Source of the DNA: CAZHHH01 sp052400685
GTDB lineage: Bacteria; Bacteroidota; Bacteroidia; Bacteroidales; Marinilabiliaceae
Reading direction: 5' to 3' (one strand)
DNA length: 64,000 nucleotides
NCBI GenBank assembly: GCA_052400685.1
Contig: JBQTGJ010000015.1
Below the pieces are notes generated by a model that saw only the letters and a program-made list of their open reading frames with translations, did not search any database and was not told the DNA's origin. This document shows, in pieces, positions 7,768 to 15,449 of this stretch; positions within the stretch are counted from its first letter, which is position 1, and each line of letters begins with the position of its first letter. The translations under genes were made by a program, and so were the position numbers.

Positions 7768-8385
7768 TGGTGATCATTTGTCCGATAATTCAATCGTTGG
7801 ATATTGTGCAACTGTTTATCATTTTTCAGGAAGGTTGGATTTTACCTTCGCTTTCAAAGTTTTCGTTTTAAACGTTTCTGCCAATAAAACCCTTTGCTAT
7901 ATCTTGTTTTGAATTACCGGTCTTTAAATCAATCCTCTATCTAATTGCAGAAAACAAATCCAGCCTCAGTATTTAAAAATGAATCAGACCGTTATCTGCT
8001 TAAAGTTTTGTTAATAATCTATTCTTAAACGATCTTTTTAATTCAATCAAATTATTGGTTTCTAAATCAATTCGAAGGATGAAATTTTCATCACCAGTAA
8101 ATTCAATCCTTAATCCAATTGCAGAAAACAATAAAACCTCAGTATTTGAAAATAAATCAGACCGTTATCTGTTCAAAATCATGTAAATAATCTATTCATA
8201 AACGCTTTTATCAATCCAATCAAATCTTTGCTTTCTCATTGCAGAAAAGTTATCCGATTGCAGTGTTTAAATCTTTCGTTATCAATCAAAATATCTTAAT
8301 GTTTCTTTTCAAAGCCGCACTACCTTTTGATTAATCCACATTCTCAATCAAGTGAATAGACGGTTGAATTTTCGGTCTTTCACTT
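7768..8385. other. Cassette 5: no gene, internal AT-rich repeats
   Basis: About 620 bases between two attC-like sites contain no convincing reading frame on either strand. Two diverged direct repeats of about 95 bp lie at 7943-8037 and 8117-8211, sharing TTGCAGAAAACAA, CAGACCGTTATCTG and AATAATCTATTC. A third partial start (ATTGCAGAAAA) lies at about 8238. Possible contents are a non-coding RNA, a regulatory element or a decayed gene. Confidence 0.55.
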
Positions 8386-8520
8386 GGCGGTAACGGTTAG
8401 TGTATGGTGTCGTAAGGGATTGCGGGCTTCAAACCTATCAAATTACCACCCAAAATTGATGCGGGTGATACCGCTCGAAAACCTCTGAAACCCTTATGCA
8501 CTATACACATTGTTGGCGTT
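8386..8520. other. attC-like recombination site d
   Basis: The end boxes are GGCGGTAAC (8386-8394) and GTTGGCGTT (8512-8520). GTGTATGGTGTCGTAAGGG pairs with CCCTTATGCACTATACAC. Sequence identity with site a is high, including the central region, so the two probably come from one attC subfamily. Confidence 0.74.
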
Positions 8521-8530
8521 TCGTTATTTT

Positions 8531-9397
8531 TTAAGGTCCATAATTTCTATTTGAATCAGGATAATAATCACCTGTTATCCAACCACTCATATTATCATCC
8601 AAAGTTATCCAATCCTTGTATGATAGCGTGTCGTACCTCATAGTCATTATTAAACTGTCTCTTATATTTTTATCTAAAATCAGTATGGGATTATCATTAA
8701 TCAATTTATATGCTGAATAATCAAGTCCGACCGATTTTAAGTAATCAAAATAATCAATGACATTTCTCGTATATGCAATAGAGTCAGAATGAATAAGTTT
8801 TGTATCAAAATCAAGTAATCCAATTAGCACTGTGTCAGTTAAATGGGTTGCAGCATTCTGTTTATTATGGTTATAGAATCTATCAATTTGAACGAATATC
8901 TGATAAGTTTCAGTCAAATTATTTTCTAATCTCCGTCTCTCCCAAAATTTTGAGAAATAATCAGTCCCTTTAATAGTTGTGTCAGATTCAATAAATCCAA
9001 TTACAATTTCATTTAGTGATTTATTTTCCCACTCTGTATCGCAACACCAATCATTATTATTCTCAAAATATTTGTCTTTGGAAACAAATTTATCAAGACC
9101 AATAGTTGAAAAAGCATTAAAGGCAATTTTCAGGTTCTCAGATTTTCTCAACCAGGAATAATCCTTTTTACCTGTCGAATCAATAGGGAATGGTCTAATT
9201 CCACCAAATTTTAATTCAAACGGTAATTCATAATAAAAGTCTTTGTGTTGATTATGACGGAATGATTCAAAAAAGTCATATTGTCTCTCTTTGAAATTTC
9301 CGATATAAGTCATCTTATCAACCGATTTTATTCCCAAGCAGGAAACAAGTCCGATTATTATCAATCCAGCTAATATGTTACGTGTACTTCTCATCAT
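8531..9397 (-). CDS. Hypothetical lipoprotein (cassette 6)
   Basis: I choose the start at MMRSTRNILAGL (9397, or the next Met at 9394). The frame runs seven codons further upstream, but those bases belong to the cassette boundary and element X. The signal peptide ends in a lipobox, GLVSC, so this is a lipoprotein of about 288 residues. The mature part is rich in aromatic and acidic residues (for example DWCCDTEWENK near residue 120) and has no family I recognise. It fills cassette 6, with the stop 11 bases from the left box and the start next to the right box. It carries no visible promoter of its own. Confidence 0.6.
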   Translation of the reverse strand: MMRSTRNILAGLIIIGLVSCLGIKSVDKMTYIGNFKERQYDFFESFRHNQHKDFYYELPFELKFGGIRPFPIDSTGKKDYSWLRKSENLKIAFNAFSTIGLDKFVSKDKYFENNNDWCCDTEWENKSLNEIVIGFIESDTTIKGTDYFSKFWERRRLENNLTETYQIFVQIDRFYNHNKQNAATHLTDTVLIGLLDFDTKLIHSDSIAYTRNVIDYFDYLKSVGLDYSAYKLINDNPILILDKNIRDSLIMTMRYDTLSYKDWITLDDNMSGWITGDYYPDSNRNYGP

Positions 9398-9410
9398 AAT
9401 GAACGCCAAC

Positions 9411-9660
9411 ACCCCCATAACGCCATTATCGTTTATGACCTAAAAGGGTTATTGTCTTTATATTACATTTATATTGTTTTTTGCCGGTGATTTCCGGAAA
9501 AACAGACCCTGAATTTACTAAATCGCTGCTATTTATCAAATAAGTTGAACAAAAACAGCATCCATGTATAGATGGGAGTCATGGTGTATTGAGAGCAAAT
9601 ATTTATAATGAACCTTCTCCGCGTGGGGCGAAGCCCTTAGGGGAGAGCCTCGCTCCCCTT
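9411..9660. mobile_element. Left end of element X, copy 3
   Basis: The sequence from 9411 to about 9600 repeats 2519-2700 (the left end of X copy 2), beginning with CCCCCATAACGCC directly after the right box of cassette 6 (AACGCCAAC, 9402-9410). The transposase region seen in copy 2 is missing; the segment instead runs into a 21-bp tandem repeat. No right end like 3375-3509 is found downstream, so this copy is truncated. Confidence 0.65.
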
Positions 9661-9910
9661 GTGCAGGATCATGCGGCACTCGTGCAGGATCATGCGGCAC
9701 TTGTGCAGAGCCTCGCGGCACTTGTGCAGAATCGTGCGGCACTCGTGCAGAGTCATGCGGCACTCGTGCAGAGTCATGCGGCACTCGTGCAGAATCGTGC
9801 GGCACTCGTGCAGGATCATGCGGCACTCGTGCAGAATCATGCGGCACTCGTGCAGAATCGTGCGGCACTCGTGCAGAGTCATGCGGCACACGTGCAGAAT
9901 CATGCGCCCC
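9661..9910. repeat. 21-bp minisatellite, 11 full units and one partial
   Basis: The unit is GTGCAGAATCATGCGGCACT plus C or T. Variation is confined to a few positions (AGAATC, AGGATC, AGAGTC, AGAGCC; ATGCGG or GTGCGG). Because 21 is a multiple of 3 and the unit has few stop triplets, several frames are open on both strands, but there is no sign of selection for a protein. Copy 2 of X has a degenerate trace of the same unit at about 2737-2790. Confidence 0.85.
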
Positions 9911-10407
9911 AAGGGCAGCGGGAAACAGCCCTAATCGTTTTACTTTCTAAATTCTCAGATTTTCTTAACTATCCCGCTCTCTTTTTCCTATCGATCGGGA
10001 AAAGATCGGACATATTGGAAGTTTCCCTGTAAGCCGCATCCGGCAAATCATTGGCATAGGTTGTATTAATAGTCCTGTCTGTTATGCCGTACAACTTATT
10101 ATTTGTCTTCTTGTTTTGTTTTGGAAAGGGGATTCGTTTCACACACACAAAAATGGCTGTTTGAATTGACCTCGAATTTTAATTTTGATATCGGTTGAAG
10201 CGGGCAAAGAGGCCGTCGTTTACTAAAAATCTATTATCTTCGTAGGACCGTCTGCAAGATTAAGCGCTCACGCTATTTTGTAATTAATGCCCGACCGATG
10301 ATACAAGAGGCTAAATTGGCAGCTTCATTTTGAGACTGTCGAATCTTGAAACAAATAAGTATACTATGGTATAACGCGGAAGTTGACTTTATCGACAAAC
10401 ACTAATT
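9911..10407. other. Intergenic, no gene seen
   Basis: After the minisatellite there is about 500 bp without a plausible gene. The segment 10340-10407 ends with GGAAGTTGACTTTATCGACAAACACTAATTAG, which is the right half of the palindromic repeat family described at 10408-10556. It marks the transition from the accessory region to the chromosomal backbone. Confidence 0.4.
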
Positions 10408-10556
10408 AGAGTCTGTCCATAAACTAAGTGTTTAAAATATAAAGTTCAAATTCAAGGCTTGCGAAGTCATAAAAATCAAGGCGTTTACTTTTCGTAAATG
10501 ACTGTTTTTATGACAAGCGTAACGCAGAAGTTGACTTTATAGATAAACACTAATTA
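10408..10556 (+). repeat. Palindromic dispersed repeat, family 1
   Basis: Starts AGAGTCTGTCCATAAACTA and ends TAGATAAACACTAATTAG. The whole unit folds back: AGTGTTT..TATAAAGTTCAA with TTGACTTTATAGATAAACACT, then GGCTTGCGAAG with CAAGCGTAACGC, then TCATAAAAA with TTTTTATGA, then GTTTAC with GTAAAT. Other copies lie at 13021-13463 (three in tandem), 14331-14480 and 62018-62162. Confidence 0.8.
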
Positions 10557-10597
10557 GGGTGAGTTCCATGTGACCTTAAAAATCAAATTATAAACAG
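10557..10597 (+). promoter_or_regulatory. Diverged copy of the CCATATGG 5'-leader repeat
   Basis: GTGAGTTCCATGTGACCT, then AAATTATAAACAG directly before ATG, resembles the leader before pepT, the GIN-domain gene and the AmpG-like gene. AGTT lies 36 bases before the ATG, against 37 in the others. Confidence 0.45.
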
Positions 10598-11284
10598 ATG
10601 AAGTTAAGCACAAAGGATAAGATTTTTGAACAGTTAACCACTAAGACTGTTCTTAAACAGAGCGTTTTCGACACCACTTTTGATGCTTTTAATGAGCTGA
10701 AAGATGTGTTAAAAGAGTTTCCCGATTTGTTTAACGCTAAGCTGGCCGAAAAGGATGAACGTTTGTTATTGCAATATGAAGATGTCGGTAATTTTGTGGC
10801 CAAATTAAAAGTTGCCGGTGATGTTCTGGTCTTTTTTATGCACACCAATGCATTTATGTTCGATCGTGATCATAAAGTGTGGGAACAGCCCTATGCCCGC
10901 GAAGAAGCTTCACGTGGTTATACCGGCGTAATAAATATTTATAATTTCCTTTATGATTCGTTTCGTTACTCTCGTGCCGATGATCTGGGTTATATGGTGG
11001 CCAGGATTTTTATAAATGGTGAGAAAGCTTTTTTTGTTGAAGGAAAACGTCAGCGAACAATGGGAGTGGGGGGCTTTGGAAAGGCAAAGATAGATCCTGA
11101 AAATTGGCGTAAAATTGTGGAGACGGCCATTCTTTACTCGCTGGAGTTTGATTTATTGGTACCACCCTATGAAAATATGAACATTTTAACCATGGCTCAG
11201 TTGGATGATGAGATTTTGCAATCCAGAATGCGTACGGGTAAGCGTTTGGGGTTTGTTTTTAATTCCGATGATGTAAAACAATAG
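10598..11284 (+). CDS. Conserved Bacteroidota protein of unknown function
   Basis: This 228-residue cytosolic protein (MKLSTKDKIFEQL) has no signal peptide and no motif I can name. It has aromatic-rich conserved-looking stretches such as FFMHTNAFMFDRDHKVWEQ near residues 85-105 and RTMGVGGFGKAKIDPENWRK near 150-170. Codon use resembles its backbone neighbours rather than the AT-rich cassettes. It stands alone, flanked by dispersed repeats on both sides, with a diverged 5'-leader repeat before the start. I assign no function. Confidence 0.7.
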   Translation: MKLSTKDKIFEQLTTKTVLKQSVFDTTFDAFNELKDVLKEFPDLFNAKLAEKDERLLLQYEDVGNFVAKLKVAGDVLVFFMHTNAFMFDRDHKVWEQPYAREEASRGYTGVINIYNFLYDSFRYSRADDLGYMVARIFINGEKAFFVEGKRQRTMGVGGFGKAKIDPENWRKIVETAILYSLEFDLLVPPYENMNILTMAQLDDEILQSRMRTGKRLGFVFNSDDVKQ

Positions 11285-11337
11285 TATTTATGATAATTGA
11301 TAAGTCTCCATGAGCTTGCTCTGTATCGTGTCTGAAC

Positions 11338-11470
11338 AAAAAGGCATAAGTCTGAGCCGGGAATTTTAAATTCAGGACTTGCGCAGCCGGAAGAATGAGA
11401 GTTTACTGGTGTAAATGGCCATTTTGAATGCGAGCGTAACGATGACATTAGAAAACAAATTATAATCACA
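11338..11470 (+). repeat. Palindromic repeat, diverged family-2 copy
   Basis: AAATTCAGGACTTGCGCAGCC..AATGAGAGTTTACTGGTGTAAATGGCCATTTT..GCGAGCGTAACG has the layout of the dispersed palindrome, with the core GTTTAC..GTAAAT kept, but its arms are less well paired than in other copies. Confidence 0.55.
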
Positions 11471-11561
11471 TGGAATGAGCCTTGATAAAGGAATTCTCAC
11501 ACAGGGGGATGATTAATTCCGGCGAGTTCCATATGGCAACTGAAAAACAAAATATAATCAT
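11471..11561 (+). promoter_or_regulatory. CCATATGG 5'-leader repeat before pepT
   Basis: The segment GATGATTAATTCCGGCGAG, then AGTTCCATATGGCAACT (11525-11541), then an A-rich run ends at the ATG. The palindrome ends 20 bases before the start codon. Near-identical leaders precede the genes starting at 47696 (minus) and 63840. A weaker similarity (GAATGAGC..TTCTCACAC) extends the repeat about 40 bases upstream. Confidence 0.6.
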
Positions 11562-12794
11562 ATGAAATTATTAGAACGTTTTTTTGAATATGTATCTTTT
11601 GATACCCAGTCGGACGAAAACACCGGGTTGACACCCAGTACGCCCGGCCAGTTAATTTTTATGCGGCATTTAGCTGCTGAATTGGAGCAGATAGGCCTCG
11701 AAGAGGTGGAGGTGGATGATAACGGGTATCTTATGGCCACATTGCCTGCCAATACCGATGTCAGTTGTCCGGTGGTGGGCTTCATTGCCCATGTTGATAC
11801 CAGTCCCGATTTCACGGCCAAACACGTTAAACCGCAATTGGTTAAATGTTACGATGGTAAAGACATCGCTCTGGATGCGGAAGCAAATATTTACCTTAAG
11901 CCCAATGAGTTCCCCGAATTGAAGCAATATATTGGTCAGGATATTGTTACCACCGATGGTCACTCACTTTTGGGCGCCGACGATAAAGCAGGCGTGGTGG
12001 AAATTATTACCGCAATGGAACATCTGCTGGCTCATCCTGAAATTAAGCATGGTAAAATTCGTGTCGGGTTTACCCCCGATGAGGAGATTGGTCAGGGAGC
12101 CGATAAATTTAATGTGGAAAAATTCGGAGCCGATTTTGCTTATACGCTCGATGGCGGTGAGATTGGTGAACTGGAGTTTGAAAATTTTAATGCCGCCGTT
12201 GCCAAAGTAACTGTGCATGGACGTAATGTTCATCCGGGTTATGCCCGCGGTAAAATGCGTAATTCAATGCGCATTGCCAACCAGTTTATCGGCATGTTAC
12301 CACGTCACGAAACACCTGAGCATACCGACGACTATGAAGGGTTTTACCACCTGATGTCGTTTAATGGCGATGTTGAAAAAACAGAGCTGGTGTTTATTAT
12401 TCGCGATTTTAAAAGCGATCGTTTTGCCGATCGTAAGAAAGAAATGTCGCATCTGACCAATAAAATTAACGCCGAGTTTGGCCCCGGTACAATGGAGGTT
12501 GAATTACGCGACCAGTATTATAATATGCGGGAGAAAATTGAGCCGGTGATGTATATTGTCGACCTGGCTCAAAAGGCCATGGAAGAGGCCGGCGTGGCTC
12601 CAATCATTCGTCCCATCCGGGGCGGGACCGACGGTGCCCGGTTGTCGTATATGGGCTTGCCTACCCCTAATTTGTTTGCCGGTGGACATAATTTTCACGG
12701 CCGTTTCGAATTTGTGCCGGTTCAAAGTATGCAAAAAGCAGTTGATGTAATTGTTCTCATAGCCAATTTGGCGTCGTCTATATCTAAAGCCTGA
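11562..12794 (+). CDS. pepT: Peptidase T (tripeptide aminopeptidase)
   Basis: This 410-residue M20B metallopeptidase removes N-terminal residues from tripeptides in the cytosol. Visible signatures are the zinc ligand block AHVDTSPD near residue 80, GHSLLGADDKAGV near 135 (bridging Asp), the catalytic TPDEEIG near 170, FAYTLDGGE near 195, and GGHNFHGRFEFVP near 380, which holds the last His ligand. Length and motifs agree with the family. The start follows an A-rich leader and the shared CCATATGG repeat, and a strong terminator follows 40 bases after the stop, so it is a single-gene transcription unit. Confidence 0.95.
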   Translation: MKLLERFFEYVSFDTQSDENTGLTPSTPGQLIFMRHLAAELEQIGLEEVEVDDNGYLMATLPANTDVSCPVVGFIAHVDTSPDFTAKHVKPQLVKCYDGKDIALDAEANIYLKPNEFPELKQYIGQDIVTTDGHSLLGADDKAGVVEIITAMEHLLAHPEIKHGKIRVGFTPDEEIGQGADKFNVEKFGADFAYTLDGGEIGELEFENFNAAVAKVTVHGRNVHPGYARGKMRNSMRIANQFIGMLPRHETPEHTDDYEGFYHLMSFNGDVEKTELVFIIRDFKSDRFADRKKEMSHLTNKINAEFGPGTMEVELRDQYYNMREKIEPVMYIVDLAQKAMEEAGVAPIIRPIRGGTDGARLSYMGLPTPNLFAGGHNFHGRFEFVPVQSMQKAVDVIVLIANLASSISKA

Positions 12795-12832
12795 TACTGT
12801 TTTCTCATATTGTTGTTTATAATGTTAAGAAG

Positions 12833-12857
12833 AGCCGGTTTTATACCGGCTTTTTTT
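12833..12857 (+). terminator. Rho-independent terminator of pepT
   Basis: AGCCGG, seven-base loop TTTTATA, CCGGCT, followed by a run of seven T. Confidence 0.85.
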
Positions 12858-13020
12858 GTGCGTATGAAATAGGTCTGTTCATGTGCTGTTCGGTCTCCTC
12901 TTGCATTTTTTATTGCGGCAACATATAGCAAAAGTAATAATGCTCCGGGGGGAAATGGTATTTTTTCAGGGTTTCTGGTCTTCTGTTTGTGTATGATTAG
13001 TGCCTGTCCATAAAGTCGGG

Positions 13021-13463
13021 AGTCTGTCCATAAACTACGTGTTTGAAATATAAAGTTCAAATACGAGGCTCGCGAAGTCATAAAAATCAAGGCGTTTTTT
13101 TTCGTAAATGACTGTTTTTATGACAAGCATAACGAAGTAGTTGACTTTATAAACAAACACTGTATAGAGTCTGTCCATAAACTACGTGTTTGAAATATAA
13201 AGTTCAAATACGAGGCTCGCGAAGTCATAAAAATCAAGGAGTTTACTTTTCGTAAATGACTGTTTTTATGACAAGCAAAACGAAGTAGTTGACTTTATAG
13301 ACAAACACTGTATAGAGTCTGTCCATAAACTACGTGTTTGAAATATAAAGTTCAAATACGAGGCTCGCGAAGTCATAAAAATCAAGGAGTTTACTTTTCG
13401 TAAATGACTGTTTTTATGACAAGCATAACGAAGTAGTTGACTTTATAGACAAACACTATATAG
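13021..13463 (+). repeat. Three tandem copies of palindromic repeat family 1
   Basis: Units begin at 13021, 13167 and 13315 with (G)AGTCTGTCCATAAACTACG and have a period of about 147 bp. They are almost identical to each other, indicating recent tandem duplication. Each can fold into the full palindrome. A short related piece (TGCCTGTCCATAAAGTCGGG) precedes the first. The array fills most of the gap between pepT and the peroxiredoxin promoter. Confidence 0.85.
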
Positions 13464-13514
13464 ATAACGTTTATAGTCTATAGAGAATGATTAGGTAAAA
13501 AAATACCTGATTAT

Positions 13515-13545
13515 TTTGAGTGCCTGATTGCATTGTTTAAGTTTG
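13515..13545 (+). promoter_or_regulatory. Bacteroidota-type promoter for the peroxiredoxin gene
   Basis: TTTG (13515-13518), 19-base spacer, TAAGTTTG (13538-13545). This matches the Bacteroidota sigma-ABfr consensus TTTG-N19-TAnnTTTG. Transcription would start about 13552, leaving a leader of about 78 nt. Confidence 0.6.
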
Positions 13546-13629
13546 TAATCAAATAACCAATGTTTGGTTTATTATCAAAGATTGAAATCATAATATTCAT
13601 ATAATTAATTTTTAAAAAAAGTAAACATT

Positions 13630-14265
13630 ATGGCAGTTTTAGTAGGAAAAAAAGCGCCGTCATTTTCGGCGCCTGCCGTTGTAAACGGATCAGAAATTGT
13701 TGAAAATTTTTCGTTGGATCAGTATGTAGGGAAAAAATACGTGGTATTTTTCTTTTATCCGGCGGATTTTACATTTGTTTGTCCAACCGAAATTGTGGCT
13801 TTTCAGGATAAGATGGCTGAGTTTGAGAAACGTAATGTGGCTGTTGTTGCCGCGTCTACCGACTCAGAATTTTCACATTGGAAATGGCTGCAAACAGAGG
13901 CCAAAGATGGCGGCATAAAAGGGGTGAAATTTCCTTTGGTAGCCGACCGGGGTATGAGTATCAGCGCCAATTACGATGTTTTGGCAGGCGATTATGAGTA
14001 CAACGAAGCCGATGAGGCTGTCTTCACAGGTCAGCCTGCTGCTTATCGTGGTCTGTTCCTCATTGATAAGGAAGGGGTGGTGCGTCACCAGGTGGTTAAT
14101 GACATGCCGCTTGGACGTAGTGTTGATGAAACCTTACGTATGATTGATGCACTTCAGTTTTTTGAAGAAAATGGGGAGGTGTGTCCTGCCGACTGGCACA
14201 AGGGTTCTAAAGGCTTAAAGGCTACTCAGGAAGGTATCTCAGAATTTTTGGGCAATAGAAACTAA
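13630..14265 (+). CDS. ahpC: Typical 2-Cys peroxiredoxin (AhpC/Prx1 type)
   Basis: The 211-residue protein reduces hydrogen peroxide and organic peroxides. The peroxidatic cysteine lies in FYPADFTFVCPTE near residue 50 and the resolving cysteine in GEVCPADW near residue 180, so it is a typical 2-Cys enzyme working as obligate dimers. The C-terminal tail of about 25 residues after the resolving cysteine is of the length found in Prx1 enzymes. No ahpF is adjacent, so thioredoxin is the likely reductant. A consensus promoter precedes it and a terminator follows, so it is monocistronic. No OxyR-type site was recognised. Confidence 0.9.
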   Translation: MAVLVGKKAPSFSAPAVVNGSEIVENFSLDQYVGKKYVVFFFYPADFTFVCPTEIVAFQDKMAEFEKRNVAVVAASTDSEFSHWKWLQTEAKDGGIKGVKFPLVADRGMSISANYDVLAGDYEYNEADEAVFTGQPAAYRGLFLIDKEGVVRHQVVNDMPLGRSVDETLRMIDALQFFEENGEVCPADWHKGSKGLKATQEGISEFLGNRN

Positions 14266-14290
14266 GGTTTTTGTTGAAAGATGAGTATTT

Positions 14291-14325
14291 AGCGGGACGT
14301 TTTTTGCAGAACGTCCCGCTTTTAT
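14291..14325 (+). terminator. Terminator of the peroxiredoxin gene
   Basis: AGCGGGACGTT, an eight-base loop, then AACGTCCCGCT followed by TTTT. An eleven-base-pair stem. Confidence 0.85.
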
Positions 14326-14330
14326 TATAT

Positions 14331-14480
14331 AGAGTCTGTCCATAAATTAAGTGTTTGAAATATAAAGTTCAAATACAAGGCTTGCGAAGTCATAAAAATC
14401 AAGGCGTTTACTTTTCGTAAATGACTGTTTTTATGACAAGCATAACGCAGTAGTTGACTTTATAGACAAACACTATATAG
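14331..14480 (+). repeat. Palindromic repeat family 1, single copy
   Basis: AGAGTCTGTCCATAAATTAAG to GACAAACACTATATAG, with all four nested stems of the family. It sits between two convergent genes, next to the peroxiredoxin terminator. Confidence 0.8.
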
Positions 14481-14488
14481 TGCTTGAT

Positions 14489-15445
14489 TTATTGTTGTGC
14501 GGTTTGTTGCAACAGGTTGTCTAACACTTCTTTTTTAACTTTAAAGGCCGTGCCATGACGCGTGCCGGCAGGGAATGAAACACTATCCGAGATATCGGTC
14601 CAGTTAACAAGGTCTTCACTCATCACTGCACCCATCTGATGATTTCGGTATTTGTCGAAATATACGAGCCATTTTCCGTTTATGAATAAAGCGGTTGGTC
14701 CTTCAGCCCAATAATTTCCCGTAATGGCTTCCCCTGGTTTTCCATAGGGACCGGTTAATTTGTCTGCAAAAGCAACATGCAATGTTTTTTTGGGAGGAAC
14801 GCGGGTTTCATCTTTTAAAAACATTACAAATTTGCCATTATAGGGCTGTATAGAGGCGTCAATAACGTTAAATCCGGGTTCGTAAAGAAGTTTGGTTTCG
14901 CTATATGTCTTGAAATCTTTGGTGGTAACGTAATAGATTCTGTGATTATAGCTGGACTCTTCAGTCGTTTGTGTTTCCGGGTACATACCGGTAATAGTGG
15001 TTGACCAGTATATCATGAATGTTTTTGATGTTTTATCATAGGTTATTTCCGGTGCCCAGCAGTTCCGGGCCCCTTCCTCATGTTCCATCACGGGCAGATA
15101 TTGTTGCTCCGACCAATTGATAAGATCCTTTGAGTGGGCATAGCCAATTCCTTTTTCATTCCAGCTTACCGTCCAAACCATATGAAAGGTCCCTTCTTCA
15201 TCTTCTATAATACACGGATCGCGCATAAGTTTGTCATTGCTTATTTCCGGAGCCAGAAATGAATCACCATTATTAATTGCTTCCCATTTAAACCCGTCGG
15301 TGCTGTATAGAAGGTGCAGTCCGTCTTGACCACTCTTTATAAAATGGCTGAAAAGGTAAACTTCGTCATCTGTTTTTATTGATTGGCGGCAGGCGGAAAT
15401 TAATATAACCACTAGTACGACAAGCCATAAATTCCGTGTTTTCAT
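14489..15445 (-). CDS. Glycoside hydrolase family 43-like lipoprotein
   Basis: The start is placed at MKTRNLWLVVLVVILISAC, which gives a lipobox ISAC; the upstream 13 codons overlap the MscS gene. The protein of about 318 residues has the five-bladed propeller pattern of GH43 enzymes. RDPCIIEDEEGTFHMVWTVS near residue 75 carries the likely catalytic Asp, WAPEITYDKTSKTFMIYWS follows near 130, and YWAEGPTALFINGKWLVYFD near 250 carries the proton-donor Glu. Such enzymes cleave arabinosides or xylosides. It starts 4 bases after the MscS stop, so the two are co-transcribed. Substrate cannot be told from sequence. Confidence 0.75.
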   Translation of the reverse strand: MKTRNLWLVVLVVILISACRQSIKTDDEVYLFSHFIKSGQDGLHLLYSTDGFKWEAINNGDSFLAPEISNDKLMRDPCIIEDEEGTFHMVWTVSWNEKGIGYAHSKDLINWSEQQYLPVMEHEEGARNCWAPEITYDKTSKTFMIYWSTTITGMYPETQTTEESSYNHRIYYVTTKDFKTYSETKLLYEPGFNVIDASIQPYNGKFVMFLKDETRVPPKKTLHVAFADKLTGPYGKPGEAITGNYWAEGPTALFINGKWLVYFDKYRNHQMGAVMSEDLVNWTDISDSVSFPAGTRHGTAFKVKKEVLDNLLQQTAQQ

Positions 15446-15449
15446 AGAT

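Larger units (their letters stand above)
136..9410 (-). other. Integron-type gene-cassette array without visible integrase (CALIN-like)
   Basis: Six units are bounded by short inverted boxes. For each, the first 9 bases of the left end are the exact reverse complement of a box at its right end: 136-144/1378-1386, 1505-1513/2510-2518, 3510-3518/4303-4311, 4430-4438/7632-7640, 7759-7767/8386-8394 and 8512-8520/9402-9410. A cassette excised at attC and re-inserted would show this. Four attC-like palindromes of about 135 bp lie between units. All genes are on the minus strand, so the array probably reads right to left. No tyrosine recombinase is seen in the window. The boxes themselves are symmetrical, so gene orientation is the only guide to direction. 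Confidence 0.78.

Noticed and set aside
9661..9910. Possible CRISPR array
   Set aside because: Units are directly adjacent 21-mers with no unique spacers, and no cas genes are near.
9536..10032. Four overlapping open frames on both strands through the 21-bp repeats
   Set aside because: They are products of a 21-base period without stop triplets. Products are monotonous seven-residue repeats in several frames at once, and no start region or homology supports any of them.
1..10597. Integron integrase gene in or next to the cassette array
   Set aside because: No frame shows tyrosine-recombinase motifs on either side within the window. It may lie to the left, or be absent.
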